DNA of 64,000 bases from Kingdonia uniflora (Eukaryota; Streptophyta; Magnoliopsida; Ranunculales; Circaeasteraceae). Below are positions 44,651 through 57,389 of the stretch, piece after piece. The first letter of the stretch is position 1, and each line of letters opens with the position of its first letter. Below the pieces are notes generated by a model. The model was not told the DNA's origin. It searched no databases and worked only from the letters and a program-made list of their open reading frames with translations. The DNA is taken from assembly GCA_014058105.1 (NCBI GenBank), contig JACGCM010001798.1:1706001-1770000 (forward strand), in the 5' to 3' direction. Both the position numbers and the translations under genes were made by a program.

Positions 44651-45107
44651 AATGAAACTAAAAGTTCAACATCTTTTAATTATTACAGTAAAATAAAAAA
44701 ACTGAGTAAGATATAAGACTAAACAGAAATAAATTTATTCATTAAGGTAAATTAAAATGCTAAAACACAAAAGCTTTGGGCAATATATATTAGGGTAAGC
44801 CTCCATAATCATAATCGTTGTTGGTTCTCTCACTACCGTAGTCATCATTTTACAAAAACAAAATAGAGAGAAAGAAAGAGAGAGTTATTGTAAAACAAAA
44901 TATGTTACGAAGTTGCAAGAAAATATTTTGAACCCAAAAATGTAAATCTCACGCTAGCTCTATACATTTAATGTTCGGAATTTTGGGTGCATATTCGAGT
45001 AGTTTGCACTTATCTCCTCATGATAAATATGGAACTTGCAAACGCAAGTAACAAAAGGATGAAAACTTAAAAATTAGTTTCTTCTTTTCACTCTTAAAAT
45101 TAGACCA
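44651..45107. other. Unassigned DNA
   Basis: AT-rich. A short minus-strand frame near 44790-44850 reads DDYGSERTNNDYDYGG, too short to assign. Nothing else is seen. Confidence 0.35.
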
Positions 45108-45157
45108 TGTTGAATAATATTGAACTACTATATCAGTTAATCAAAATCAATGATATG

Positions 45158-45722
45158 TAATTCACAATACGAATTGAGAAACCCTAATTATAAGAATTAG
45201 TACGAAGAACATACAATTGGTGGGAGAAATCCATTTTAGAGCTTTAATTGCTTAATCAAAATCAATTATAATCGAATTCCTCTCAAACCCTAAGTCTCTC
45301 TCTTAGAATTTGGATTGATCTAACCTCCTATAATCTTGCCTATCCTTGCCCCTTTATAAGGGTTACAAGTTCCTAGTTATAAAATAGGAAAAATATGCCC
45401 TTAAACGCCTAAAACTATAGGTTGAATCGTGCCTCTGTTCGAACAGAACAAGCCTCTGTTCGAACAGAAAAAGTGTATTCGAACAGACATTAAGTCTATT
45501 CGAATAAAACTACTCAGACATGTGTTTATTCGAATACACATAAAAGTGTATTCAAACAGGAAAACGTGTATTTGAACAAGCATAAAGTCTATTCGAATAA
45601 GCTACTCAAACACCTGTTTATTCGGATAGGAAAAGAAGTCTATTTGAATACAAAAGGGGTGTAAAAGGCTGTTCGAATAGACTTTCCAAAAAGCCTAAAA
45701 AAACTCAGATCATCCTGGATCA
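45158..45722 (-). repeat. Left (3') LTR of element C
   Basis: Starts TAATTCACAATACG and ends CATCCTGGATCA, followed by the polypurine tract. Contains at least eight TTCGAA-centred motifs between 45430 and 45690. Confidence 0.9.
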
Positions 45723-45829
45723 TGGCTCTACCCTTTAGGAGCCTTGAGTTCCTGCTCAAGCTAGAACTGAAGATATGAGAATGCGGCTGTACCCATTTCC
45801 CTGTTGTACCACTTCGACTTGCTAGATAG

Positions 45830-48800
45830 TTAACCCTTCTTCCCCACGCGGAACGACTCAATACTACCCGGCCTTGTAGCATAAACTTTCCCCTCTAGAA
45901 TACCATCCTCCTGCAACGAATCTTCTCTTTCCATCAATAAGTTATCAACTGACAGTAGACAAGTATCGATTGTAGAGTCTTCATCTAAAAGAGACGTCCC
46001 AAACAGCTTCAAATGCTCGGTATTAATCACAGTATACATCTTCATGAAATGCGGCAAATCCAATTGGAATGCATTGTCACGAATCTTCTTGAGTATCGTA
46101 AATGGACCATAACAGATAGGTTTGAGCTTCTTACCTTCCCCCTTTAGCCGTTCCTTACCCAAATGCAACCAAACTAGGTTGCCATCTTGAAAATTACACT
46201 CAACCCGATGCTTGTCGTATCGAGCCTTATACTTTGCTTGAGTTTTTTTCAATTGTGCTTCAACCACCTCATGAACCTTGATTATCCTCTCAATAAAACG
46301 CCGAGCTTTAACTTATTCCTTTTCCTCCTTCTTTGACACCGTCTTGTCGCCAAGACTAAAAGCTAAATCAAAAGGGCTTTGAGGCAAGTACCCCAAACAA
46401 ACTTCAAATAGAGACTTCAAAGTGGAACCATAAATTGCCCGGTTAAACGCAAACTGAAGATACGGTAAACTCTCATCCCATGTCTTAGGATGCTTAGAAT
46501 GGAATCCCCATAGTAAATGTACCAAAGTACAATTAACTACCTCTGTTTGCCCGTTAGTCTGTGGATAAAAAATGGTTATTCTCTTTAACTTAGTGTCCAT
46601 CATCCCCCATAACGATCTCCAGAAATGCTCTAAAAAGTGGCTATCCCTATCAGAAATAATAGAAGAAGGAAACCCAAAATACTTCTAGACGTCTCTAAAA
46701 AACAATCGCGCTGCTCCTTCCTCGGTGATTGTCTTCTGGCATAAAATAAAAATAATCATCTTGCAAAATTGATCCACCACCACAAAAAAATAGTCATTCT
46801 TACACTTAGTCATGGGCAAACCACCCATAAAATCAATCGAAATACTTTCCCAAGGTCGACTAGGAACTGGTAATGGTAACTACAGTCCTATCTTTTGATT
46901 GGAAGGCTTCGATATGTTGCATAACATGCAATCACAAACCACACGAACAACATCCACCTGCATCATCGGCCAATAGACATAATACCGAAAAGTTAAAAAA
47001 AGTCTTCTCAACCCCGAAATGACCTGCCACCCGGGAACAATGTATCTCTCGTATACAATATAGACAGTCTTCACCTTCTGAAATGTATAGTAGACTGCCC
47101 CTGTAAATTAAACCATCCTTCAATGTATACTCGCATGTCTTGCCTTGCAGCAATTTCTTGTGAATCACACTGAGCTCCTTGTTGTTGTCATACCCTGTAA
47201 CATACTCATAAGGAATAATAGGCTGTATCTGTATAGCTACCAACAAAGAAGAAATAATTGGTAATGAGTGTCGAGATAACATATCAGCCATTTTGCTGTC
47301 CGCTCCTTTCTTATACTTGATCATCAAGGTAAACTGCTGTAGGTACGACATCCACTTTATATGGCGAGCTTGCTATAGCTTGAACTGCGTAGATAAGAAC
47401 TGTAATGCTTTATGATCGGAATGTAACACAACCTCCTTCCCCAATAAGTAACTCTGCCAATGTTTCACAGATTGATATAATGCGTAGAACTCCTTATTGT
47501 AGGTAGATAGTTGCATACTGTTCCTCTAAACATCTCAGAATGGTAAGCAACCGACTTCCTATCCTGTAAAAGAATCACCCCAATACATAGTCTGACGCAT
47601 TTGTCTTGACCTCAAAAGGCCACTGTAAATTAGGCAACGCTAACACTAGTACATCTGTAATCTTTCGCTTCAGTAACAAAAAAGTCTTCTCATGGTGATC
47701 TTCCCACATAAACTTTACCCCGACCTTTGTCAAGGCATGTAACGGTACGACTATTTGTGAAAAATACCAAATAAAATTTCGTAAATATTGACAAGAACCA
47801 ATAAAACTCCTCACTTCCGTCACTGTACGGGGTCTAGGCCAATTAGTAATGACCGAGACCTTCTCTGGATCGACCTTAAGCTCATTGCTACCAACAATAA
47901 ACCCTAAGTATACAAACTCCTTCTTCCCAAACTCGTACTTCCCATTTAGAAAAATTTGTTGTGATCACAAAATGCCCGACACTTTGCGTAAATGCATAAG
48001 GTGTTCCTCTCATGTTTGACTATATATTAAGATGTCATCCAAATACACAATTACAAAATTATCAATAAAGGAATGAAGTACCTCATTAATTAACCGTATA
48101 AATGTCTCCGGAGCATTGCATATAATCCAAAGGGCATCACCAACCACTCAAATAGTCCTTGTTTGGTCTTGAACGCTGTCTTCCAAGTATCTTCTTCCCA
48201 GATTCTAACTTGATGGTAACTCAACTTAAGATCCAACTTGGTGAAAAACCGAGCCGTCTGCAACTCATTTTAAGGCTCATCAATCCGTAGAAGCAGATAA
48301 CGATTTTTTACAGTAATCTTGTTCAGTGCCCGATAATCCACACACATCCTCCAATACCCATCATTCTTCGGCACTAATAACACCGGTAAACCACAAGGTG
48401 AGCAACTTGGATTAATAACTCCTTGCACTAGGAGTTCCTATACCTGTTTCTTGATATCTTCAGACTCTGTGACAGAAGTCTGATATAACCCAATATTGGG
48501 TCGTGGCTCACCATTCACCAAGGTGATATCATACTCCATATCCCTCTTACGCGACACCCCTTTTATGCCCCAAAACAAGTCTTCATACTCCTCTTGCAAC
48601 TTCCCCATATTGGTTTGTTGCGTTGGAGATATTGCCAAAGTAGACAACACCTTAGCTGACGGACCCTTTTGAACTGGTCACACCAACAATAATACAAATT
48701 TGTCGCTCACATTAACCAACCTCTTTGCCTAAGTTACCGTTACTAAATTATTGGTAGTGATATGTTCGTTGCACGTATTGATATAAAACTCCTTCCCCTC

Positions 48801-50234
48801 ATTCACAAGATGATACTTGCGAGCTCTATGGTAAAGGATTGCATCTCAGTCCCAAAGATAAAAACTACCCAAGATGACTTGACACACGTCTAATGGAACC
48901 ACCTCACACGTCCCTTCATCAATAAATTTCTCAGTAATCACAAACTTAAACGTACACTGCTTAGTGATCTTCAACTCCGCATCTTTCTGAATCTAACCCA
49001 AACCATACGGCTTAGGATGAGCCACAGTAGCCAAACCCATCTTCTTTACCACTGCCTCAGAAATCAAATTCTTCTAACTACCCGGATCAATGATGACCTC
49101 GACTAAGCTCTGCTTCACTTGAATGCTGACATGAAAAAGTTCTTCCCGATTCACCTCATCGATAGCTATAGATTGCTTGAACATTAGAGTAAGCTTAGGA
49201 TTAGGCTTATCTAAATCTGGAAGATCTACAATCATTGTGGCTAGTGCACGTTTCTCTTTCTTGCTCATCTCTTCCTTCGGCCTAAGCTCTGGGTAAAGTT
49301 TCCAACACTTATCTGAAATGTGCTCATTTTCCTTACAATGATTACGGTAATTCCCCTTGGATGAAAACCCCTCTCCTTTGGACTCCCCTTTATTCTCATT
49401 CTTCCAACCAGACTTGTACCCTGACTTGCTCTTATCGTCTTTCTTGTCACTCTTCAAGTACTTGCCTTCAATAACAATTGCTTTAACGGTAGCATCTTTA
49501 ATATTTTCCATGTTAAAGAGCTTTAGCTCTCTTTTAATAGACTCCGACAAACCCCCTGTATATTTCATGAACACCTCATACTTATTTACATCAATGTCCA
49601 AAACCAACTCTTGGTTATGAAACTCTGTAGTAAATTATTGTACGGATTACCCAAACTTTTGGTGCAAATTATGCCATTTGTACCATCATTCTTGTTCATA
49701 CCCAATTGGATAGAATTGCTTACTCACTAATACCTTGAACTCTTTCCAACTCAAACTTCCTACTTCGTGATGTTTCTGATAGGATTTCCACCACGTGAGT
49801 GAATGACTTGCAAATTTTAATATAAAGAAACAAATTTTCTGAGTATTAGAATATTTATAAATAGAAAAATAAGTCTCTAACCTATCTAACCAATTATCCA
49901 ACTTCTCGGCATCGATTGAACTATCGAATACCGAAATTTTAATCTTAAAGTTGATACGAAGATTACGCATATGATTCATTGACTTACCAATACCCGAGCG
50001 CTCCTTGACGGATTCAACATCACTAGAATTGCTATCTATCTCCTTAGTACCCTCGTTACCATTCCCCTCAACAACCCCTTTCTTCTTCGAGTGGCCTCGC
50101 CGTTTTACCGAAGCGGAAGCCTTTGCGAGGTTAGTGAGATGTAATTGTTCTACCAACTCCCCTAGAGCAGTAGTTAGGTCAAAAACTTTCATTTCCAAAG
50201 TTGTGAGTCGATCTTCAGAATCACCCATCTCCAA
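45830..50234 (-). pseudogene. Gag-pol of gypsy element C, decayed but domain-complete
   Basis: From right to left: gag (50234-49686, [20 protein letters not shown]), gag end with zinc knuckle and protease entry (49607-49074), protease/RT linker (48650-48438), reverse transcriptase remains (about 48300-47830), RNase H (47823-47352, VRSFIGSCQYLRNFIWYF and MWEDHHEKTFLLLKRKITDV), integrase zinc-binding part (47351-46880, YVYWPMMQVDVVRVVCDCML), integrase core remains (46860-46600), end of core (46603-46313, [20 protein letters not shown]) and C-terminal part (46267-45830). At least ten stops or shifts separate the pieces. Non-functional. Confidence 0.85.
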
Positions 50235-50377
50235 ATTGGCTTTCTTCTTCGAGTTTGGTTTCTAATGAATCTTTAACGGACTCACTAGCTTCTCATTTGT
50301 TTGCTTGAGAAGATCACGTGTAGAGACCATAAACCACAATCACCCTCAAGAATCGTAACTGAAGCTCTGATATCACA

Positions 50378-50941
50378 TAATCCATAATACAAATTGAGAA
50401 ACCTTAATTATAATATTTAGTATGAAGAACGCACAATTGGTGGGAGAAATCCCTTTTAGAGTTTTAATTGCTTAATCAAAATCAATTACAATCAAATTTC
50501 TCTCAAATGCTAAGTCTCTCTCTTAGAACTTGGATTGATCTAACCTCCTCTAATCTTGCATAGCCTTGCCCCTTTATAAGGGTTACAAGATCCTAGTTAC
50601 AAAATAAGATAAATATGCTTCTAAATGCCTAAAACTATAAGCTGAATTGCGCCTCTGTTCGAACATAATAAGCCTCTATTCGAACAGAAAAAGTGCATCC
50701 AAACAGACATTAATTCTATTCAAATAAAACTACTAAGACAGATATTTATTCAAATACACATAAAAATGTATTTAAACAAGAAAAAGTTTATTCGAACAGA
50801 CATGAAGTTTATTCGAATAAGCTACTCGACACCTGTTTATTTGAATAGGAAAATAAGTCTATTCGAATACAAAAGGGGTGTAAAAGTCTGTTCGAATAGA
50901 CTTTCCAAAAAGCCTAAAAAAACCCAGATCCTCCTCGATCA
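50378..50941 (-). repeat. Right (5') LTR of element C
   Basis: Starts TAATCCATAATAC and ends CTCCTCGATCA. Differs from the left LTR by scattered transitions, several of them inside TTCGAA motifs. Confidence 0.9.
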
Positions 50942-51153
50942 ATATGAGAGAAGAGTAGGGGATATCTTTATTGATGAATAATATCTCTCTGTATCCTCAG
51001 AGGTTCTGTCTTACAAAAGATAACCCTTTTAGGTTATTTATACTAACTCAAACTCTCCCCATAAGCCATAATGGTCTATGGGCTTGTTAGGAGTTCAGTA
51101 GGATACCCCAACCTAGTTGGGTTCCCACCTTGGACTGGACCCAACTCCTAATA

Positions 51154-51373
51154 CTCCCCTTTGAGGTATTCCATATCAAGATGATTTGCCTCATCAAAAC
51201 CTTTGCATAGAAAAACCCACTTGGGCAAAAAGCTTTGCAAGGAAAGAATACAATCCTATTCCCTATATGGGTTGTAGACGCGTATACGTTGCCTCAAAAC
51301 TTGTAGTTAGTAAAACCTCTTAGGATAAAAACTGTACTATCAGGAAAAATTGTACAATACGTATATGTCTACG
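51154..51373. other. Copia 3' non-coding segment
   Basis: Lies between the polypurine tract at 51154 and the end of RNase H. Contains a second purine-rich (minus-strand) stretch near 51385-51430. No coding sequence. Confidence 0.5.
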
Positions 51374-53300
51374 TCAGGTCGAAACTACTCCCCCTGACGT
51401 CGATCTCCCCCGAGATCTATCTCCCCGAGATATTGATAAAAACAACTTCTGTATGTCAATTTTGAGTACCAGCTGCTTAAATGTAAGTGGTACAAGAATC
51501 TTCGTGAGTAGCCTTACAAAGTTGTATTCCAAAATATCTTGAATAATGCCAATCTCATTCGCCTTTTGTAATTCATAAGGATGGAATGACTTATGTGAAA
51601 TGTGCTTCGTTCTGTTGCCATTAATAAAATTGCCATTGACTTGAATGATGTAAGCCGAGTTGTCTTCATACATAGTCAATGCTTTATCTTGGAAAGAACA
51701 TGCCATAATTTTCAGTTGATGTGATGTATCTTGGAGCGCAACCATCATTCTCTGCCAGCTTCATGAGGTGCAAGAATCTCCATCGTGGTTCGTAGATGTA
51801 ACTACCGCCGTCTGCTTCATCGATCTCTAAGAATCTTAATGTATCACCATACATAAATACATAATCTATTTGGCAATGGCCTCTATGGGTGTCTGTTAAG
51901 TATTATGCATCAACGTACGCTATAATTTACCATTTACCATTTTGAGTATAACAGATCCCAGTCTTTCATACCGATCAAATACCTCAGAATGTGCCTGATC
52001 TTAATCCAGTGCCTTTGAGTAGGAACAAAACTATGGCAAGCCAAACAGTTCACTTCGAATGAGTCATCGGGTCTAGTATACCCAACTACCTATAGCAAAA
52101 TACCTCCTAGCCATGGTGTTACAACCCTAAGAGTTTCTCCCCACTATTAGGATGGTGGAAGATGTCGTTGTTCACATCCAAGTACTAGACACGCAATAAA
52201 CGACTTAGCACCGTGTGCTATATCTATATCGAAGGGTCAGATAATTTTTTTTGTATATATTACTTGGTGTACGAGTATGCCACTACCAAGATGTTTAATT
52301 TGTAAATCGAGACACTACTTGATTTCCCAAGGTCTTTTATTTTGAATTCCTTCCTAAGGTATTTGGCAGCTCTCGCAATCTTTCTCGGAGTTCTAATGAT
52401 ATCCAAATCATTTAGTACACTATTGTGATGACTTAAGCTAATATTTGTGTTCTAAATAAGAATGTATGAATAGATAAGGATATTTACAAAGTCCCCGATC
52501 TTCAAATACTCAGTCAGCTTACTATGTCTCACGGGCCTTGATTACTTCATGTCAGCAATAACTTTTCCAGTTTTATTACGTACACACATCGTGTGTCAGG
52601 CTTAATTACTTCTAGAAGCTTATACCTCCCCAGGTGGCTTCATGTAGATATTCGTATCTAGTTTCCCATATAGATACATGGTATTTACCTAAAACGCGTA
52701 TGTCTAGCTTGTCCTTGACAACTTGACAGACAGATTAGTGCCAAAAATTTATAGCATCCATAATCGGGTAATAGGTCACAATGCAATCGATGCCAGATCT
52801 CTTAAAGAATTCCTAGGCAACTAGTCTTACCTTATCCAAATTATTTCTTTGAGTTAATCATGTTTTCGTACCATTCCTATTTATAACTGATAGGCTCTTG
52901 TGGTATCACTTCACATTATGCTAGTAAGCTGAGCTTCGCTTAGATTCCAAATGCCCACTTTGTCCAATATACAACATTACATAGTCATTTACAATAAGTG
53001 GTTCTAAATCCCCATCTTTGATAGCGAGTACAGCAATGAATATGAATACCTTATCAACAAATGTCTACTAAATGATCCTATGTTGTGCTTATTGCAGACT
53101 TTTAATAGATCGAGATCTCATTATTATCATACGTATGTGCCACCCTGGGCTAGTTTTGTAATGTATCAACTGGTCGCGTAACTACTATTGCCTCATCGAT
53201 GGGTGGTTCTATCCTCGATGAACTGACTGTACCATTAGTCATATTTGTCTTTTATTCTGTAGCTCCTAGGCTTATTATACTTTTTTCCAACGGTGTTCCG
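51374..53300 (-). pseudogene. Ty1/copia pol remains (reverse transcriptase end, RNase H)
   Basis: The frame at 51748-51374 contains the copia RNase H block ALTMYEDNSAYIIQVNGNFI and NRTKHISHKSFHPYELQKAN. Further right, minus-strand VPTQRHWIKIRHILRYLIGM near 51945-52025 is the conserved step between reverse transcriptase and RNase H. Sequence to about 53300 gives only scattered short matches and many stops. The copia order is correct for a minus-strand element. Confidence 0.75.
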
Positions 53301-53954
53301 CACTAAGTATGAGTCTCAGATTTGTTTGTGGTACTAATTCCCCCAGAACGTTTAGCTTTGTAGGCGTATTACTTATAGGTACATGCACTTATGGTACTTT
53401 AATAGTGCCTATGAATATGTCTAACAATTTATTTGTGACCTATTGGAGATTTATAATCCGTTGAACCTTATTATCACTTAACTTATGTATAGGGATCTAG
53501 ATGAGATAACGATGGTGCTTTCCAACTAATCTTGGAAATATCCTCAACATTGACTGTCATATCTTCCCCCAATGCTAGGAATATCGCCTTATCAAAGTGA
53601 TAATTATCTGTCCTTTAGTATATAGGTTGCCAATGGGTTTTAAGTATCTAATGATAGATGCAAATCATAACCTACATAATATTTAGCCAACGTTGAGGGT
53701 CCCATCTTTATACATTGTGGTGCTGCGATTGGCACCTGTAGTGGCATGTTTTTTGGGAGGAGAATCTTTTCCAATACTTATTCGTAAAGAGAGTGCAATA
53801 AGACTAGATGAACAAGATTTTATGTAGAAAACTCAGTAAAGGCTGAGAAAAACTATGATCTCGAGGATGATTTTGATATAAAATCCAGTAAGATGCTAGT
53901 TATTACATATTTTAGAGTAAAAGTAGGTGTTTGAAATAAGAATAGTAGAAGATC
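53301..53954. other. Unassigned, probably decayed retroelement sequence
   Basis: No open frame. The end of this stretch (AACTCAGTAAAGGCTGAGAAAAAC, then TCTCTGCCTGTATTTATAG) looks LTR-like but has no partner in the window. Confidence 0.3.
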
Positions 53955-56360
53955 ATGTGTTGTAGTATTTATTCTCTGCCTGTATTTATAGTCATACACG
54001 CATTTTTACAAAAAGAAAGAAATAGTCTCCTATTCCGGGGGAAAGATAGTCCAACCCAAGCTGATATAGACAAATGTGATGATGAGTTCAGAGATTTGGC
54101 CAAAAAATGTGATAACATTTTTGTAATAGAAGAAGCTGAAGTGCATCATACTATATTACCTGTGCATAATCCTGGGTCAAAAATAGTTATTGGCATGGAG
54201 TGGCCCACAATTGATGCTTGCAAAGTTTTTTTTAAGGCAATGGGCTATTGTGAACAAGCACCAATTCCAACAAAAAAGAATGACTATATGAGGGTAAGAT
54301 ACATTTGTACTGAGGCTGAAGCATTCTACTGTCAATAAATAGTCTATGCTAGGGTTAACCCAGATGGTACCACTTTCAGTATGAGGGCCAATAACAATCT
54401 TATTCACATATGTTATGGCAGAAGTGACCAATTTGACAAAAATGCAAATGCCCAGTGGATAGCAAAGGATGTTGAAGAAACAATTAGGATAGTGAAAACC
54501 ACTAGACCAGCAGGTGTGAAAGAGCTGATTTCAAGAAGGTATGGTGTTGCTATTTCATATTATACTTCATGGAATGGTTGGACTATATATGCATGGAGAG
54601 GATAGTTGGATCATATGATGAGTGTTATATTCTACAACCTGGATTTATGAGATAAGTCTTTATTGGCTAACCCTAGCAGTTTGGCCAAATGTAGTAAAGA
54701 TTTTTAAACTAACCAGTGGAAAAATTTATTGGTGATGTTTAAGGCAAGTTTTTATGGATGGTTAATTGGGTGTAGACCTGTACTTGGTTTGGATGGTTGT
54801 TTTCTAAAGGATAAATATGAGGGGGGGGGGGGGGGGAGTTGTCTATCTGTGATTTCCTTGGATGACAACTATGGCCTATTATCTATTGCAGCTTACTTAT
54901 GCAGATCAGAATGTAAAGAAACTTGAACTAACTTCCTTGAGGTTCTTCAGCCCTATCTAAATTCTACATAATCAAAAGCTAATATTCATATCAGATAGAC
55001 ATAAGGGACTCATTAATGCTGCGACTACCCTTTTTTCTCATGCAATCATATATTCTGCTTTAGACATATGTACAAGAATATGAAAAAGTTTTACTGGGGG
55101 ACCCAAATAAAGTGGTTAGTGTGGAGTGCAACAATGACATTTAACCAATCTGAAAAGAACATGCACATGGACCAACTCAAATTGGAAAACCCAGCTGCTC
55201 ATGACTGGTTACTTAAGGAACCATTTAAACACTGGGCTTGGCCCCACTTTGATTTCACTACCAAGTAAGAACATATCACAAGCAATTTCAGTAAGTTTTT
55301 TAACATATAGATTTTGAAGATTAGAGACAGGCCAATCCATAAGTTACTAGAAAAACTGAATATAATGTTGATGAAACTCATGTATAACAAGAGGCTCAAG
55401 GCAAAAGAGTGAGAAGAAGCAGGTAAGCTAAACAAGACCTTTTTTTATTGCGTGGTATCTCTTCTTCTTTTAATGAACTACTATGTGACTATATGTATAT
55501 CTTTTTTATAGGTTTGGTGTTGGTCTCTAGAGCACAAACCTATATTGATAAGGTGATCAAATGCTATGGTCAATATCAGATGCAAGGGATCATATCAGAA
55601 TCTTTCCTTGTAATTGAGATAAATGGCCAAAAATGGAGAGTGAACACCAACACACATGAATGTAACTGCCATAAATAGTAACTTTTTGGACTACCATGTG
55701 TACATATTGTTAGTGCTATACTCCCTTATGGGTGGCCATGGGTTAAGTAAGTAAAGTATTTTTTAGTTAATAATCTAAATGTTTACAAAGTTGTGTGTCT
55801 AATTTTTTAAAAGCTAACTTTTTTTTATGGATGGCTAACAGCTATGTTTCTTGTTTTCACAAAGTTGCTTCATATGTCCAAACATATAGAAATGCCATAT
55901 ATCCTGTAGTTGATGGATCAGAATGGGAGAAAGTTTGTATTTGAACACAAGTATGTATGAGTTGATATTTGATATGTATGTTTATTTTTGTATTATATGC
56001 AGCCTACAAACCAAGAAAGCCATTTTCTACCTCCTTCATTGGTGAGAGGAGTTGGGAGACCTTGAAAGCAAAGAATCCCTGATCCAGATGATGAAAAGAG
56101 GCAGAAAAGAGGTAGAAAATATGGTGGCTATGGTCACAACAAGAAAACTTGTAAGGGTACACTGGCAACACCAAGGCCAAGAGTGGCAAGAGCACCTAAG
56201 AGGGTAGATTCAAATGTTAGCATGGAAAGACATATGAGCAGTGCTGGCTTACTACCTGTAACACCAAATATGAGGCAGAGGGGAAGTGGTGTATAGGTAG
56301 CCCCAAGCTAAACTAGGGCATCGACACAACAAGTTCAATCCCCAATGCAAATATAATAAA
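53955..56360 (+). pseudogene. MULE (Mutator-like) transposase with SWIM finger, decayed
   Basis: Ordered pieces: GMEWPTIDACKVFFKAMGYC (54195), NAQWIAKDVEETIRIVKTTR and KELISRRYGVAISYYTSWNG (54440-54600), then WLIGCRPVLGLDGCFLKDKY (54745), the start of the transposase catalytic core, next to a G16 run, CRSECKETxTNFLEVLQPYL-type sequence (54905), HMYKNMKKFYWGTQIKWLVW (55063), and NPAAHDWLLKEPFKHWAWPH (55180). The SWIM finger follows: WRVNTNTHECNCHK then FGLPCVHIVSAIL (55635-55720). A basic tail with a knuckle-like GGYGHNKKTCKG ends at about 56300. At least eight stops or shifts. Terminal inverted repeats were not found, and the right side is cut by plastid DNA. Confidence 0.85.
54821..54836 (+). 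repeat. Run of 16 G inside the MULE frame
   Basis: Follows AAATATGA where the family has a Gly-Gly stretch, and appears as an expansion of GGN codons. The length is likely unstable. Confidence 0.85.
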
Positions 56361-56404
56361 AAACTAGGAGGTTCGATCAAAATGAATTGCTTATTTCAAT
56401 TAAG

Positions 56405-56640
56405 CAGTTATAGATGCCATAACAAAACTTTGTAAGAAGGTATCGCGAGAAATCTATGAAGATAGAATTGGGTTTCAACTGGAGAATCGATGTTTTACTA
56501 CTACTCCCAAATTTCATGTTGGACGCAGTACCTATACTGGAAATTATGATCAAGGATTACTCTATGAATTGCCAGAGATCTCTTCTGACATATTTTTCAA
56601 ATACAAGAGTTCAGTATCTTCCCCGGAATTAGTAAATTAG
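56405..56640 (+). pseudogene. ndhK: ndhK, 3' fragment (plastid-derived)
   Basis: About 78 codons of the NADH dehydrogenase-like complex subunit K C-terminus, starting [20 protein letters not shown] and ending [13 protein letters not shown] before TAG 56638-56640. Open throughout, but it lacks the iron-sulfur-binding N-terminal two thirds because of the insertion junction. Confidence 0.85.
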
Positions 56641-56751
56641 GCAAGATGTTTTTATGCAGAATAATAAAGGACAAGTCAATTTTCATTGAAATTTATAAAA
56701 ATTTGAAATGTTAAATACTTATACAAATCAAAATAGGGAGAGATCAAAAAG

Positions 56752-57222
56752 ATGCAGGGTCATTTGTCTGCTTGGCTAGTCAAGCATGGGCTAGTTCATA
56801 GAACTTTAGGCTTTGATTGCCAAGGAATAAAGACTTTGCAAATAAAAACTGGGGATTGACACTCCATTGCTGTTATTTTATATGTATATGGTTACAATTA
56901 TCTGCGCTCCTAGTGTGCCCACGATGTAGCACCAGGCTGACTGTTAGCTAGTGTGTATCATCTTACAAGAATACAATATGGTGTGGATCAACCAGAAGAG
57001 CTATGCATAAAAGTTTTTGTCCCAAGGAGGAATCTTAAAATTCCGTTTGTTTTCTGGATTTGGAAAAGTGTAGACTTTCAAGGACGGGAATCTTATGATA
57101 TGTTGGGAATCTCTTATGATAATCATCCACGCCGGATTTTGATGCCTGAAAGTTGGATAGGATGGCCTTTACGTAAGGATTATATTATCCCTAATTTCTA
57201 TGAAATACAAGATGCTTATTGA
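56752..57222 (+). pseudogene. ndhJ: ndhJ (plastid-derived), interrupted
   Basis: The frame starts [20 protein letters not shown] and ends NFYEIQDAY with TGA, the right length within a few codons of the usual 158. A TGA replaces Trp near 56858, a TAG replaces Gln near 56912, and another TGA follows near 56938. Downstream [20 protein letters not shown] remains clear. The family product is a hydrophilic subunit of the thylakoid NDH complex; this copy cannot make it. Confidence 0.88.
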
Positions 57223-57389
57223 ATGATCAAAAATATATCTTTACTTATAGACTCCAGATATTCAAAGACTATTTTTCCATTCTGTTTGGATCAAACAGAG
57301 TGATTGGACTCTCATGTGGGTTAAACAAGAAACTAACTAAATAAAAAGGCTTCATTGGTATTCTCCAATTTGGAAGACGTAGTTTTTTT
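57223..57389. other. ndhJ-trnL spacer without trnF
   Basis: Only 167 bases separate ndhJ from trnL; trnF-GAA, normally here, cannot be found. A deletion is inferred. Confidence 0.7.

Larger units (their letters stand above)
45158..50941 (-). mobile_element. Ty3/gypsy LTR retrotransposon C
   Basis: LTRs 45158-45722 and 50378-50941 (565 and 564 bases). Exact target-site duplication ATATG (45153-45157, 50942-50946). The primer binding site near 50365-50376 is a one-base variant of the tRNA-iMet complement. The polypurine tract follows the left LTR. It belongs to the same family as A and B but keeps gag, protease, reverse transcriptase, RNase H and integrase regions, so it shows what A and B lost. 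Its LTRs carry TTCGAACAGA- and TTCGAATAAG-type palindromes instead of TTCGAACGAC. Confidence 0.92.
45108..53300 (-). mobile_element. Ty1/copia element remnant whose 3' LTR is split by gypsy element C
   Basis: The LTR begins TGTTGAATAATATTG at 45108, is interrupted at 45157 by element C, and resumes at 50947 to end at ACCCAACTCCTAATA (51153), next to a polypurine tract (minus-strand CAAAGGGGAG). Copia RNase H and other pol pieces follow on the minus strand. No second LTR is found on the right, so the element is truncated. The last base pair expected (CA) is changed to TA. Confidence 0.75.

Noticed and set aside
50766..50981. A 71-codon plus-strand frame
   Set aside because: It is a reading of the element C LTR palindromes and the adjacent copia LTR.
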